NCBI GenBank assembly: GCA_017591395.1
Contig: WEDG01005462.1
Coordinates: 40,069 to 104,068, forward strand
Source of the DNA: Schistocephalus solidus
Taxonomy: Eukaryota; Platyhelminthes; Cestoda; Diphyllobothriidea; Diphyllobothriidae
Reading direction: 5' to 3'
Length of the DNA: 64,000 nt
Below, one piece after another: positions 1 through 11,900 of the stretch; positions within the stretch are counted from its first letter, which is position 1, and each line of letters begins with the position of its first letter. Below the pieces are notes generated by a model. That model saw only the letters and a list, made by a program, of their open reading frames with translations, ran no database searches and was not told the DNA's origin. Position numbers and translations under genes: made by a program.

Positions 1-815
1 TCCTATTTAGCCCTATTATATGTATTTTTATAATCTTAAGTTTTCTATGTTTCTCGACCTGTCCTTTAATATATTCGACCATTTCTTCTCGTTGGTTTGG
101 TTTCCATCTGATTGCATAAGTACTCTTAGTGGCCCCGTCTCTAGCATTTCGCGTAATTTTACTGAATTCTACTGTCGCGCACCAGTGATTGAATGAATTG
201 GAGCGTAGTACCCTTTGATATCAAATTGGTTTCCCTTATGAATATTTTTCTTCCAAAAACTAGTTTTACTAGGGATTAAATCGGTCAGATGCGAAAGATT
301 GTATCCGTTTTAGGAAGGTATGGTTGAATTTCATAGCGCATTTGCCATTAGAACCTAACTGACAATTTGCTGATATCTAGGTTTCTCCTGAGAAAGACAA
401 AGTAGCACTTGCATATATAGTTACTGAGCAAATTTGAAAGTTAGATTATTTAAACGTGAATCTGCTACGTATTTGATAAATTTGAACAATGGTATATTGG
501 ACAGGTCTTATGCTACTAAAGAAGTAACATTTGGCAAAAACAAAGTCCTTAGGCATCAAGATAGAAGTTGCATACCATTTACTTAGCTAAGTTTATCAAG
601 CCTAAAAAGTTTAAACTCGGGGTAAATATTTATACAACTTCAGTAGCCAAACCTGCCAAAAATGCATACCTAAATCGTCATGATCAATTTTTATACTATC
701 TGAGTCAGCATATATACATACAATCATTGGAAGACAGCCTGATTACTCCTTCCTACATGACATAACTTTTCTAAATTGCAGATAATGGGTGCTGAGCTAC
801 ACCACTTTCTCTAAT

Positions 816-859
<44 letters not shown>

Positions 860-2640
860 AGGTGAATGATTGAGTATAAAACGCATTCATGGGAAATATA
901 AAAGGGCACTCACTTTTTCATCGGCTATAGACAGTTTCAAACAGAGTGTAGCATTGGTGGTACAGACCTGAAACTAAATAGATTTGCCATAGTACTTTAA
1001 AATTATTATTTTACCTTCTCAACACTTTTCCAATATTTCCACCTGGAAGCTCACCTGTTACTCGCGTCATAGGATCTGCTTATGGCTCTTTTGCAAACCG
1101 CCTCCATGGGGTTGTTACCGAAAGTGGCATAATGCGGGCTTGTATCTGTACACGTAAAATAACAATGAAGGCATAAGAGCACGGACGGCATATAAGGGGT
1201 AGCCGCAAATGACATCCTCTATGTGTATTCACCACAGCAGAAGCTGAGGCATGGCCGTCGACCGCAGAGGGCATTCAGTAGATTCCTGACAAAATCATTC
1301 TTATTTCGTTTTCCCACGACGGCAGTTGATGTAGCTGCAAGCCATCGTAAACATATAGATTTCAGTATTTATATACCACCTTCAGTTCAAATCCAAGTTC
1401 CGTATTCAACTGACTAATGGAGATATTGTTGGCCAGGTTACTACACAAAGACAGATGCTGAATAGAAGGCATCTTCTGACCGAATGAACTTTGCGGATGC
1501 CGAAGTTTTCTGGCCATTTGCCAGCCGTTGATCCACTTCTCTCATTTTAAGGCCACTTCGAAGCCTAGTCAGAAAATCCCTCTTTAGCCACCGCGTTCAT
1601 GTTTTTGCAGAAAAGACTCCAACAATGTCATACATATTCCTACACCCATGGGATAAGTGTTTTAAAACGATAACAGAGTCAACAAATGTCATTTTACACA
1701 TAAAAGTTGCAAATAGGAACAATCATCATCAATGTAAAGAAGATAAGAACAATAAATATATTTGCCCTTGCATCTTCTGTGAAAGGAGGATGACGAAATA
1801 TTGACCATCAAGCTTCAAAAAAATGTACAGATAAGGTCAGGGAGGGTTGCAATAAAAGGGCTTCTTGTTAAACTGGACGCTGGGAGGATAAATAACGAGG
1901 AAGTAGATGTAGCTGTGGTAGTCAACGCTAGGGTAGTTGTCTATCCTGTTAGCCGACACAGATATCTGTACCTATGGTCAGTTACGGATAATCACCACAT
2001 TCTTGGGTGCATGGGTTGACAAGATGTTCCCACTTTGCTAACTGGCAGCGTAACTGTGGGATTGCAGAAAAGACCGAGGTTCTGCCAAATGTTTTCTGTT
2101 AACATTCGGTATGTTGAAAACTCAGGCAAGCGGCTGAGAGCGCCTATACACCTGTGTGTCTAATTTTGTCAAAAAGGCCTTTAAATGAAATTCCGCAGAA
2201 GTTTTCAGCACCCCAAACTGTCTGAAATTATCGTGCAGGTGGACAAAACTAGAAATATTTAAAACAATGTCCGTGAGATTAAATAACATAGAAAAATTGG
2301 AAAGACAAGACAGTCAGTGTTTTTTCTTAAAGAAGCTTTAAAAAATACTGGGCCACGAAAATATGAGCACAGCATACACTGTCTTCATAATCATTTTAGA
2401 GACTCAGAAGTACCGCATCTCTAACCTAGCCTGGTGAACAGCAGCTGGTATTTAGTGGTTTGGTGAACATTTATATTCAGAATAGTCCATCTCTGAGGTC
2501 CAGAAATGCAAGGTAAGTTCATTCTTATTGTCGCGGCTGCGGTTAAGAACAAAGTATTGAGAACCACGTCAGCCGTATCAACAAGCTGAATAAACTATAG
2601 ACTTGTTCGAACAAGTCATGTCCATTATATCACCCAGGTG
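1..2640. other. Upstream flank, no gene recognised
   Basis: AT-rich sequence with only short chance reading frames (all under 75 codons, no recognisable motifs or paired splice sites). The only structured element is a trinucleotide run near 818-857. It serves as the 5' flank of the kinase gene that starts at 2767. Confidence 0.6.
818..857. repeat. (TAA)n microsatellite
   Basis: About 13 uninterrupted TAA units. Similar ATT/AAT runs form the 3' tails of LINE D copies in this window (near 34640 and 39270), but no LINE sequence is recognisable beside this run. Confidence 0.9.
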
Positions 2641-2666
2641 CCAAAATTGTGTCGTAATCTTGCGCA

Positions 2667-2731
2667 CCAATCAGCTTATTGTCTTGCCCTAGTTGGTGAC
2701 CTTGGGGGTTTGCACGCCGACAGTATATAAA
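2667..2731 (+). promoter_or_regulatory. CCAAT box and TATA box of the kinase gene
   Basis: A CCAAT motif at 2667-2671 and a TATATAAA motif at 2724-2731 lie 96 and 36 bases before the ATG at 2767. The spacing fits a core promoter with a very short 5' leader of roughly 5-15 bases. This is inferred from motif and distance only. Confidence 0.55.
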
Positions 2732-2766
2732 TTTTCGAATTCATTCTTCGTTTTATCTCGAGAAAA

Positions 2767-2955
2767 ATGGAATCTAGCCAGTGAGTGCTCTTTGGTTTTC
2801 ATTAATTGCCTAGTTACTTTAAAGTCGCTGTGGAGGGTAATATTGGATGTGGAAAGTCCACCTTCCTGAAGTTTTTCGAGGGCATTTCTCCAAATATTGA
2901 AATATCACTTGAGCCTATCGAGCTGTGGAACAATGTCAAAGGGCACAAACTCTTC
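2767..2955 (+). CDS. dNK: dNK exons 1 and 2 with a 33-nt intron
   Basis: Exon 1 (2767-2780) encodes MESS plus two bases and ends at a GTGAGT donor. The intron 2781-2813 is only 33 nt and ends in CCTAG. Exon 2 (2814-2955) encodes HYFKVAVEGNIGCGKSTF and onward through EPIELWNNVKGHKLF, carrying the nucleotide-binding P-loop and the EPxxxW substrate-site motif. The ATG at 2767 was chosen because it is the first in frame and lies just after the TATA box. The next intron (2956-2991) is 36 nt, GTGAGA to TTTAG. Confidence 0.9.
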
Positions 2956-5900
2956 GTGAGATGCTTACAACATGCTAACACAAGTATTTAGGAAATATTT
3001 TATGGTGAGCCCTTGAAATGGAGCACACCTTTTGAGAGTCAAGTTATGGTCACTTTTCTTAATCGTCAGACGAAGCCACAGGCAAGAAACTTGACTATTC
3101 ACCCAGTTATTTTACTTAACCTATACTATATTAATTATTTCCTTATTTTCCTTCAAAATTGCAATTTATTTGCTGTATGAACCTCCAGTAACGCTATATT
3201 GTGGTCCAGTACAACATTCAGCTGTCACTGACAATTCTCAAGAGCCTTGTATAGAGCTCGTAATTATATCTGCGGTTGCGTGGCAAATAATTCGTTTTTG
3301 GTCTATAATTACGCACATTAATCCACTTTAATGCTTCAGAATGCTGCTCCAGTTCATTGATGTTAAGGCCAAATTTGAAGAAACCCATCGAATTGTCATT
3401 ACACATGTTGACCGGAAAGTTAGTATCCACTCCTAGCCGATATAAAAAGAAGGAGGTTCTCCGGAAAAAAAACATTTCTTCTCGTGAATTTGTCAGGTTT
3501 GTGACACCAATGCGACATCGAACGAAATGGACATGGGAAAAGGGAGATTCTCACTAGAGCGGTTGGAGTCACAAGAGTTAAACAAACAGCTAATTTCTGT
3601 GTGAAAGGGCTATCAAGATATGGCCTGAATATACAGATTTAATTCTTTGAAAATGGGACCTGTACTTGACTTAGCTAGGCTTAAACTTAACGTCTAGTTA
3701 CTTCCTAACCTGCATTCTGTCTACCATAACTGGAAAGACTAGAATGAGTTTCAACAGTTTCTTTCGCTGCACTTTAAGTCATTTAACCGGGGACCTCGCT
3801 TGAGCTGCTTCCTAAATCTTATTTTTAAAAGTTTGATTTTCCATCAACACCTCTTTTCATCCTGACGAATACTTGAAAATGTCTTACTGACAATGTGTTC
3901 ATGTCCTTCCTAGATGGCCCCCGTTCGACTGATGGAGCGTTCGATCCACAGTGGTCGATGCTGTTTTATTGAAGCCATGAACCAAAAGTAAGTGATTACC
4001 TTTTTGAATACAATTTTCCGGTTTTTTAACTTGCAGTTTCGCCTTTCCTATGTATATTCTCTCTTCGAATGCATGATAATTTTCTGCCACTTGTTCTGCG
4101 ACCAACACGGCGGTAGCTTGTGCTATCATTTTCTGGAGCTGCGTTTCTGCTTCATTAATAAAATAGCATTTTCCTTATCACTCTTAAAGCAGAGTTATGT
4201 TCGCCTGCATTTTGTCCTGGTAACTGCACGCTGAATTTCCTGTTTATTACTTTAAAAATCGTATAGCACGAAACTTATTAAATTTATAAATCGTATAACG
4301 TCCGCGAAGTTCATTCAGCCGAGTGGTGGTCTGGATGCTGAAGCTATAATGGTAAAATTCGTGATGATTACCTGAAACGCACGATCACCCCATATTCTTT
4401 TTGCGAATGGCGCTGCTTGCCTATAATCACTATCACGCACAGTGCCAGAATGCCTGTTATGGCGTACATAGCTGACCAGCACCACTGGAAGAAGCCTCGA
4501 AGCTCCATTAAAGTCTACTCGGTAGGTGGAATAACTTTTGTGTGACGTCCATGGTTACCTGTCAGTTTCATAGTTGCCAGCACAAGGTTTGAACTTTCGT
4601 AGCGCTTCAAATTTTCGAGATAGCCTGAGTTTCATTGCGTGCTTCTTTAATGAAGACAGCATCACTAAGAGGACACCCGCAGATGTAAGTTAAGGAGTCC
4701 TCTAGCATGCGAAGCCTATATGCTTGCCCTTGGTTAGATACTGTCAAAAGCCCTCCATTTTGCTATGTAAAACTGAGGCTCCCATGCCGAGTGACGTGAC
4801 ACTATCTCTCACACATTTGCCAGTACCATACGCCGACATGTTCACTCGGCTAAAGTTACTACGCAGTTATCGCCCATAGCATAATAGTTACATGGCGAAC
4901 GCTACCCAATTGTTAACAGGCAAGTAAGATGGTCAGCTTACTTAATATTTGACCGTGATCATGCCTGATCTAGCCGACCTCGATGATGTCATGGATTGTG
5001 CCTCTCCGCGTGACGATCCGTGGCATAGGACAAAAACAGCTCAATCCATTCTCTACGCCAACGCGGAGGCCGAATAGCGAAGGTCCAAGAACAGCTTCCA
5101 TGTCCTGACGAACTGGTTTGAGATAGGTTTTTGAACTGACGCCTCCAATTAGGCAGTGGCGCCGGATTAAGGGCAGGAACACTGGGAGGTGCCTTCTCCT
5201 AGGCAGGGATGCAGCTTGAAAACACTTACCTTCCCAGTGTTTATGGACAAACTGATCGATTTAGCGACCTCATTCACCCTTGACACCACAGACTGCCGTT
5301 CACCAAAGCTTTAAGCTAGTAAGGCGATATCATCGGCGTAGTCGAAATCAGCCAACCATCGTCAGGGTGCAAACTCAACAGCGTCCTCTTCATGCAAGGC
5401 CTTCGCGAGAATCCAGTCAATAACGTAGTTGAACAAATGAGCTACGGGGTACAACCCTGTCAAACTACATACCGAATACCGAACGGTTGTAAAAGATTGT
5501 TATGGACCCAAACTCGCAGTGGTTAAACTATAATAAGCCTTGATCATTGCGCTAATTTTTGTGGTACATAATCTAGTGCTTTTATCCGCCACAAGGATTC
5601 ACGATGGACGAATTCGAACGTGGCGGTTTGCCGCCAAAGCAGACGACCGTTGGTTGTTGGTAACTATGCCGGAATTCAAGTGTGCGTCTCAATGTGAATA
5701 TCTGGTCCGCAGATCCACGTCCAGTACGGAATCCGGCTTGGTTGGGTCTTTCCTAGAGTCACGCACAGCCTGGAATCGCCTAAGAAGGACTAACGATGGT
5801 CAGCGATTTTTACCCTATAAATAACAGCGAACGTTTGTGCTAGTCCGGTCTTTGAAAGTGCCTGATATGCCATACTTTCGTAATATAGAACCTTGGAAAG

Positions 5901-8900
5901 ATATATTCCCGTGGTCTTTTTACTCTTCACGAAACGAAAGTCCACGTTGCAGGTGTCTTTCAGGTTTTTGATAGTGTACCTCCCCTTTCTGTCGCCGAGC
6001 ATATCCTGGCCCCGAGATTGTTACCAAAGTTGCGCTAGTTATTTTCACCCCCGCCCCCGAAAGCGCCCCGCTGCTTCCAACTCTTTTCTTGCTCAAGTGC
6101 AGTTATGTTTTGGCATTGTCCGTCAAAAACATCGGCTCCGTGCATTGTTTTTTTGACATTCTCGTGTTCAGAGAACGTACATTTTAGGTCTCTTTCCAGG
6201 TCTGTTGTTTATTTTCCTTTTGTATATCACCGAGTATATCCGAGCGGAGGAACAGCCTGATTTCGAAAGTGTTACCATAGTTGCGATGTGTATTCTCTCC
6301 TTCTATCTGTCACACACTAAATTTGTCTTGCACAATTTTTGAGAACTTGCCCGTTTTACATAGATTAATACCATTTTCACAGTTTCTACACAACTGACTG
6401 ACTGCAGCGTCAGGTCGCTAAACTGATATATGTCTTCGATGTGCATTGCTACTTTCCAATTTTTAACCTCTCCCTCTCTCTCTGCATGGTTAAATTTAGT
6501 AAACAAATTTCCGACGACGATCTGGCAGTCATCGACGAATTTTATCGATGGGGTAGGGAACTTCCCTTCTGCTAAATTAGATCTCATCGGTAAGTCTCTA
6601 CACCATTAGCACATAATTCATGCAATAACCACTACTGTTTCTCTCCTGATCGCTGCCGCTCTTGGAATTTTCAGTGATGTTTTGGGCGCTCATTGTTTTG
6701 CCGCCTTAGATGGAAGCAGTGATTATTCAAAATGCCCAAGGCAAGCGGGTGTTCAGTTGTCCGAATAACATCAAGCGCGCCTTCACCGACTACCTGCATG
6801 GCTATACAGGACGAGCGCATGCCAGCAAAAGGGGGTGGAAAACAAAGCATTGGGTGACGGGAAAACATACTACAACATACAAAGACATTGTGCGACCCCT
6901 GCAGAGTGAGCGCTTAAATTGGTTTATATTGAGATGGGCTTTTGCAGCATGTACCGGAAACTCCCTGCCCGTGGCCCAACCTTGTTTTGCTATCAAGACA
7001 ATGTCAAGAGGATCGGAGGTTGACACTGGTCCGGTGGCTGATGAAGCTGAACAGTCTTTCTACGCGCGCCACACGCGGCCTAACTCCCACACCATGTGGC
7101 AAGCTTTCACAGAGGTCGGATCGTATTTCACGTACATGAGGGTCATAACAGTTAGATTACGGAGCCATTGCAGCCTCAGTCCTCCAGTTCCTCCAAAGTA
7201 ATCTCTTGAGGACCAAGTTATCCCATCGGTAGGCAACCTTCCAAGCAACCAAAATTAGCAAGTCATTATATGTTTATACGTGACAGATTTCTTATAGTGA
7301 AAAATGCGCTCATTTATGGAAGATGGATTTCCACACTTTTCGCTTTCCCATGCACCAATCGAACGTCCGGGACTCTCGGCTGCCTCCTGATAGGGTTGAA
7401 CGCAGTGGCTGGCAGATCTAGACGGCTTGTCTGTGTCTGCCACACGAACGTGTCCCAACTTCTCTCACCAGGGTACACAAAAGGACATGCTTCCCTCTTT
7501 GAATGATCCCAGTCCTTTTACAAGGCATGCAAACGATCGGTGCTATGACGCACTGCACCTTAATTAGTAGCAGTCCTGATATGTACAAATTCGGCGAAGA
7601 CGGAGGATTACTTTTGCTCTATTGACCGAGTTGTAATTGCGTTTGAGAAGAAATGTGTGAACGACTTTCATGGATTACAATATTTTGCTTAACTTACCAC
7701 ATCGAAAACAGTGGACAACCGCCTAACGCTCTTCAGTACAAGCGCTCAATCAGACTAAACAATAACTCCACGTTTTGGGACAATTTCATACAAGTGAAGG
7801 ATGTTACCAGAAGTAGAATTTACCCACCAAAAAGCAGGATACGGACGCTTCAACAAGACAATGGCCTTTTTAGGTCAAGTCCTTAATGGTTTGTGCTAGC
7901 CGCTACTAGGAGTTAACTGCGATTAACGCTCGTCAAAATGTGCAGATTTTAGTCAATAGCAATATCCCAAGACTGATTCTAGGTTTCAGTTTTGAGAGTT
8001 CGTTTACTGTTAAGTCTCTATTTGGCCTCTGGTGCGCTCTGATTGACTGTCGAAATCATAGATGCATGTACATGTTTGTGTGTGTGTGTGAGTATTGTCT
8101 GCTCCCCTAAACGGGCCACTTGGTAGTGGCGCTGGACCCCTGCGGGGGTTAGATCAGGGCATGGCAGGCGTTATTCGGGTTATCGAACCTGGGGAGGGGG
8201 CGTGATGGCAGGCGTACGTACAGGTTCATGCCACATCAGACACCTGTGGCCTTTATGTACTCTCAACTGCACCGGATCCCGCCTCCGGTCTTCTTGGACC
8301 TATCTTGATACAGGTCAGACGTGGGTGAGGGAACAGAACTTGCGATAGATGCACTGAAGATCTATGCCCACTTAAAACTAGTCCGCGCGCAAGTCACCGT
8401 CCCCGAACCACCTTTTTGTGGAGCTCACGGTGGACCTCATCGAACTACGACGATCGAACTGCCGTATGTGATTACTGGTTCCGATAATATATTCGTACCT
8501 AACGGTTTGACCATCGCGAAGGATTCTGTCCACCGTGTGCCCCACAGCATGTTGGGCGCAGGTGCGGTGACATGCGCGTGAATTACTCTATAGTGATAGT
8601 AGACTTTCGCAGTAGCTACTCACTTTTAGCAGGCTGAAGGGTACTGAGAACGTGTTGAACCGATTTTTTGTCGCTGCATGGCGCAGCTACGAGGGGTTCC
8701 GTTTATCAATGGGTCCCCCAGCACTCTCCATGCCTTTTTCTGGTACCTACATTTTTTACTTTAGTTTTTTTTGATTTCCTCAGAAAGTAATGTGCGAACT
8801 TGGAGCAAGTTCATTCTCTATTTCTGAGGAAATTAAAGAAGACCTAACCTAAAATTCTGGAATATCAGAAGACACGGAGACGGTGGGAGTATGGTATGGT

Positions 8901-11900
8901 CAATCAACAGCTGCATGCGACTGACTGCCCGTTGGCAATTTGTAAATTGTACACGGTTATTTCCTTGAAGTCGACAAATTTAAGCTCAACTATTCATATC
9001 AATTTCTTGGCCAAAACTGATAAGCCTTGTGCCAAAGAATATGCTCCAAGTCCTCCCACCTGCGTATCTCGCGTTCATTATTTCCCAAAGAAGGCGCAAT
9101 AAAGAGGATACCTACTGCTAAACCAAAGTTTATTCATGCTGCCATTTTGGAAACTTCCTCGTTTCCGCCATCATAACAGTGAGCTGACTGTTTCTGTTCG
9201 TCTTGATTTGGTAGGCTCGTTGCCTGCCTCGGTCCTGTAACACGAACCTTTGCTTGCCTGTGCGTTAGTAACAAGCTAGGACTTCTCTGTGGCCGAGCAC
9301 TAGCCGGTTCTCGGACCTCAGACCCCTTCGCAGTCGTAGTTGCGGCCGGGTAAGCGTGCCTGTTGGCCACATACCCTCGCCACTGCGTGGACTGATCAGT
9401 CTTCGCTGGCTGATTGTGTTCGGCTTTGGGGCACGTTGAACAGCACGTGCTGCCGTAGGCCGGTCGTGTGACCTCTGACTGGCTCCTTTTTTGCTTCTGT
9501 GCGAGTGTCATCTTTTACAACTGTCTGAATTTGTTAGCTCATGTCTGGCTGGCGTCTGGTAGGCTCATTGCAGGCTCATTGCTTGGCCATCGGTGTACTA
9601 ATCGGGGTGCTGAACCCGCCTGACTTTGCTCACAAAAGAGGGAAGAAACTGCAAAACCAAACAGTTTTCTCGGGACTAATTGTTATATTCGCCGCTCCAA
9701 ACTTCGCCTACAAAGAGATATCAGTAGTCCGTCTCGTGTTTATAAGTTGTGATGGTAATCTTGCGGCAAGTATCCATGGCAAAGACTCTAGGGATGAAAT
9801 CACTCATAATTATGGAATTAACCGTGCTGCGGCTCACAAGAAGGAATAGCTGTGTTTGAGCCCTTTTTGTTAAGCCTTCCGTTAGGGCAGCAAATGCGAT
9901 ACGTTTAAGAGGGGACCGATTTACGTAAACCGGTTATCGAATATTTGATCAGCTTTATGAAAGGTTGTTCCAGACGTCAAAGCCAGCCACAAGCTCTCAA
10001 TCCTAATGTAGACATGATACCCTGGAAATTTTACTCCACTTTTTATATGCGAGAACCACTGAAGTGATCGGTCTGGTATCTTCGTCGTCTATGAGCTATC
10101 AGTCAAGTTTAGCCTGTTATGTCCTCCTTAGATAGCAACAGAGTTGTGTAATTTGCCGTATCCCATGCGCCAGTTACTCCTGCGTCTACGTCGATTAGTC
10201 CCGGTCTGCCACGTGGTCGTAGGCAAGGTCACCTTTGGATTTATGAACATTTAGCGAATTTTCGCCTCCGGCCTGTGTGCTACTCCAGTGCCTATTTCAG
10301 TTATTAAGTTGGTGAGTCCTTTGGATACAGCAGCAATATGTGTCAATGCGTGCTAGTACGTCGGCAGCTCTTTCTCTTAACTGGCTTCCCCAACAACTTT
10401 TGAGGGTATCCGTTGCCCGTGAAGGACTTTTAAACATGTCTTAGTTTGGCCTTTTGTTGTCTAGCTACCTGCACTTCGGTTTAACACTGTGTTTAATCAT
10501 TTCCTTTGTATGACATAGTTGATTGTTATGATGGCTTGTGGTACAGGTGGCGTCGGTCGCGTTTATGTAAACTGTTATTTTACTTTACCGACTACTATTG
10601 GTGCAGCCTAGCCTATCTAGGAATGGCATTTGACCGTTCATTGGATCTTCGGGAAAATTGGCAAATATGACCGTTTGTCACTAATTTGAAAAATACAGTA
10701 GGTGACTTATTCACCATTCGCTCATGTTATGGGCGCATTTGCCCACCCAGCGTGTAAGAGGCATTTAAAAAGACTTCGAGTCCTGGTATTCGTGTATGAA
10801 TCTGATCTGGGCGTACTTGGAAGCCGGTCGGTCTGAGGATTCAAACGATGAGCACCCTGCTTTGGTATGTGTTTCTAAAGATGGCAAACGTGCGACGCCC
10901 AGTTGATTTATAGAAAAGGGAAGCAATTTTTGGGTTTCATTTGTCCGTTCTCCAACATTTCAAAACTTGCATTGCATTATAGAAATAGAAGGGGAGGTAG
11001 CTTTTATGCTGACATTTTTCTGTGTCCAACGTTTCAAACTTTCACTGCCGCCCATTGTAAAAGGAAAATTTGAACGCAACGGACATATTAAGTGCGTGTT
11101 TGTGCATGGCACTGAACTCAAAAAGTAATTTTGATAAATAATCTGTTAAGAAACGCCAGCGTAACCGTTTGCCAGGCCCACCGGAGTAGTTTGCCATGAT
11201 TGCTGGTTTCATTTCAATTGGTTTGTTTGCCATCCATCAACCAATCAAAGTGCAAGTCGTGCGCACTCTGCGCTGCCCGATGACGTCATCTTGACGTCTC
11301 GCGTTCTGCGCACTCATTGGTAAAACATCATTTCTTGGCCTACTGGTATTTGTCCTCGTCTCCTTGTCTATCTTATCTTCACGCGTCTGCCTCTTCCTTT
11401 ATAGTATACCTTCGTTGCTCTCCCGAGGTTTGTGCCGAGCGTATCCGAAAGCGGGATCGTGCCGGAGAACAGGCTATCTCAATGGTCAGTTGTCCTCTTC
11501 TGAAAATTTATTTCACGACCATAAAATCCCCTTCAGCGAAAACAAACCGCTAACGTTCAAAAAAATTCTTTCATTCGCAGGAATATCTACAGCAGTTGCA
11601 CGATCTCCATGAGAGGTTGTTACTTGACGGTGTAACTGACAGCTGTCCAGCCCCAGTTTTGGTAAGTTTACGCCCAACTCTGACTTTTGTGTTTGTTTTG
11701 CCCGCTTACCGCACAAGGATGGCAATGTACTTAAAAGGCCATGTGCTCAATATTTTGGTTTTCTCAGCCTTGTTGGTTGGGCTCATCAGACGTATTGTGT
11801 TGTTACGGTCACTGAGTTCTTCGTAGTTGGGTTGTAAGCTAAACGGTACCTCTCCGAACTTCGATGTTTATGGTTGTTTTGCTTGGTTACTTAGTTGTCT

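Noticed and set aside
3218..3475. 85-codon - strand frame in intron 3 with a plausible amino-acid mix
   Set aside because: No family motif and no splice context; the true kinase middle segment was found on the + strand at 6500-6589.
6710..7201. 163-codon + strand frame in kinase intron 5
   Set aside because: No recognisable motif, no splice sites in a matching phase, and its end overlaps a reverse repeat A fragment; probably chance.
9134..9511. 125-codon - strand frame ending close to an AATAAA
   Set aside because: Pro/Gln/Ala/Ser-rich without motif, inside an intron on the opposite strand. The AATAAA overlaps the stop. Cannot be separated from chance without homology or expression.
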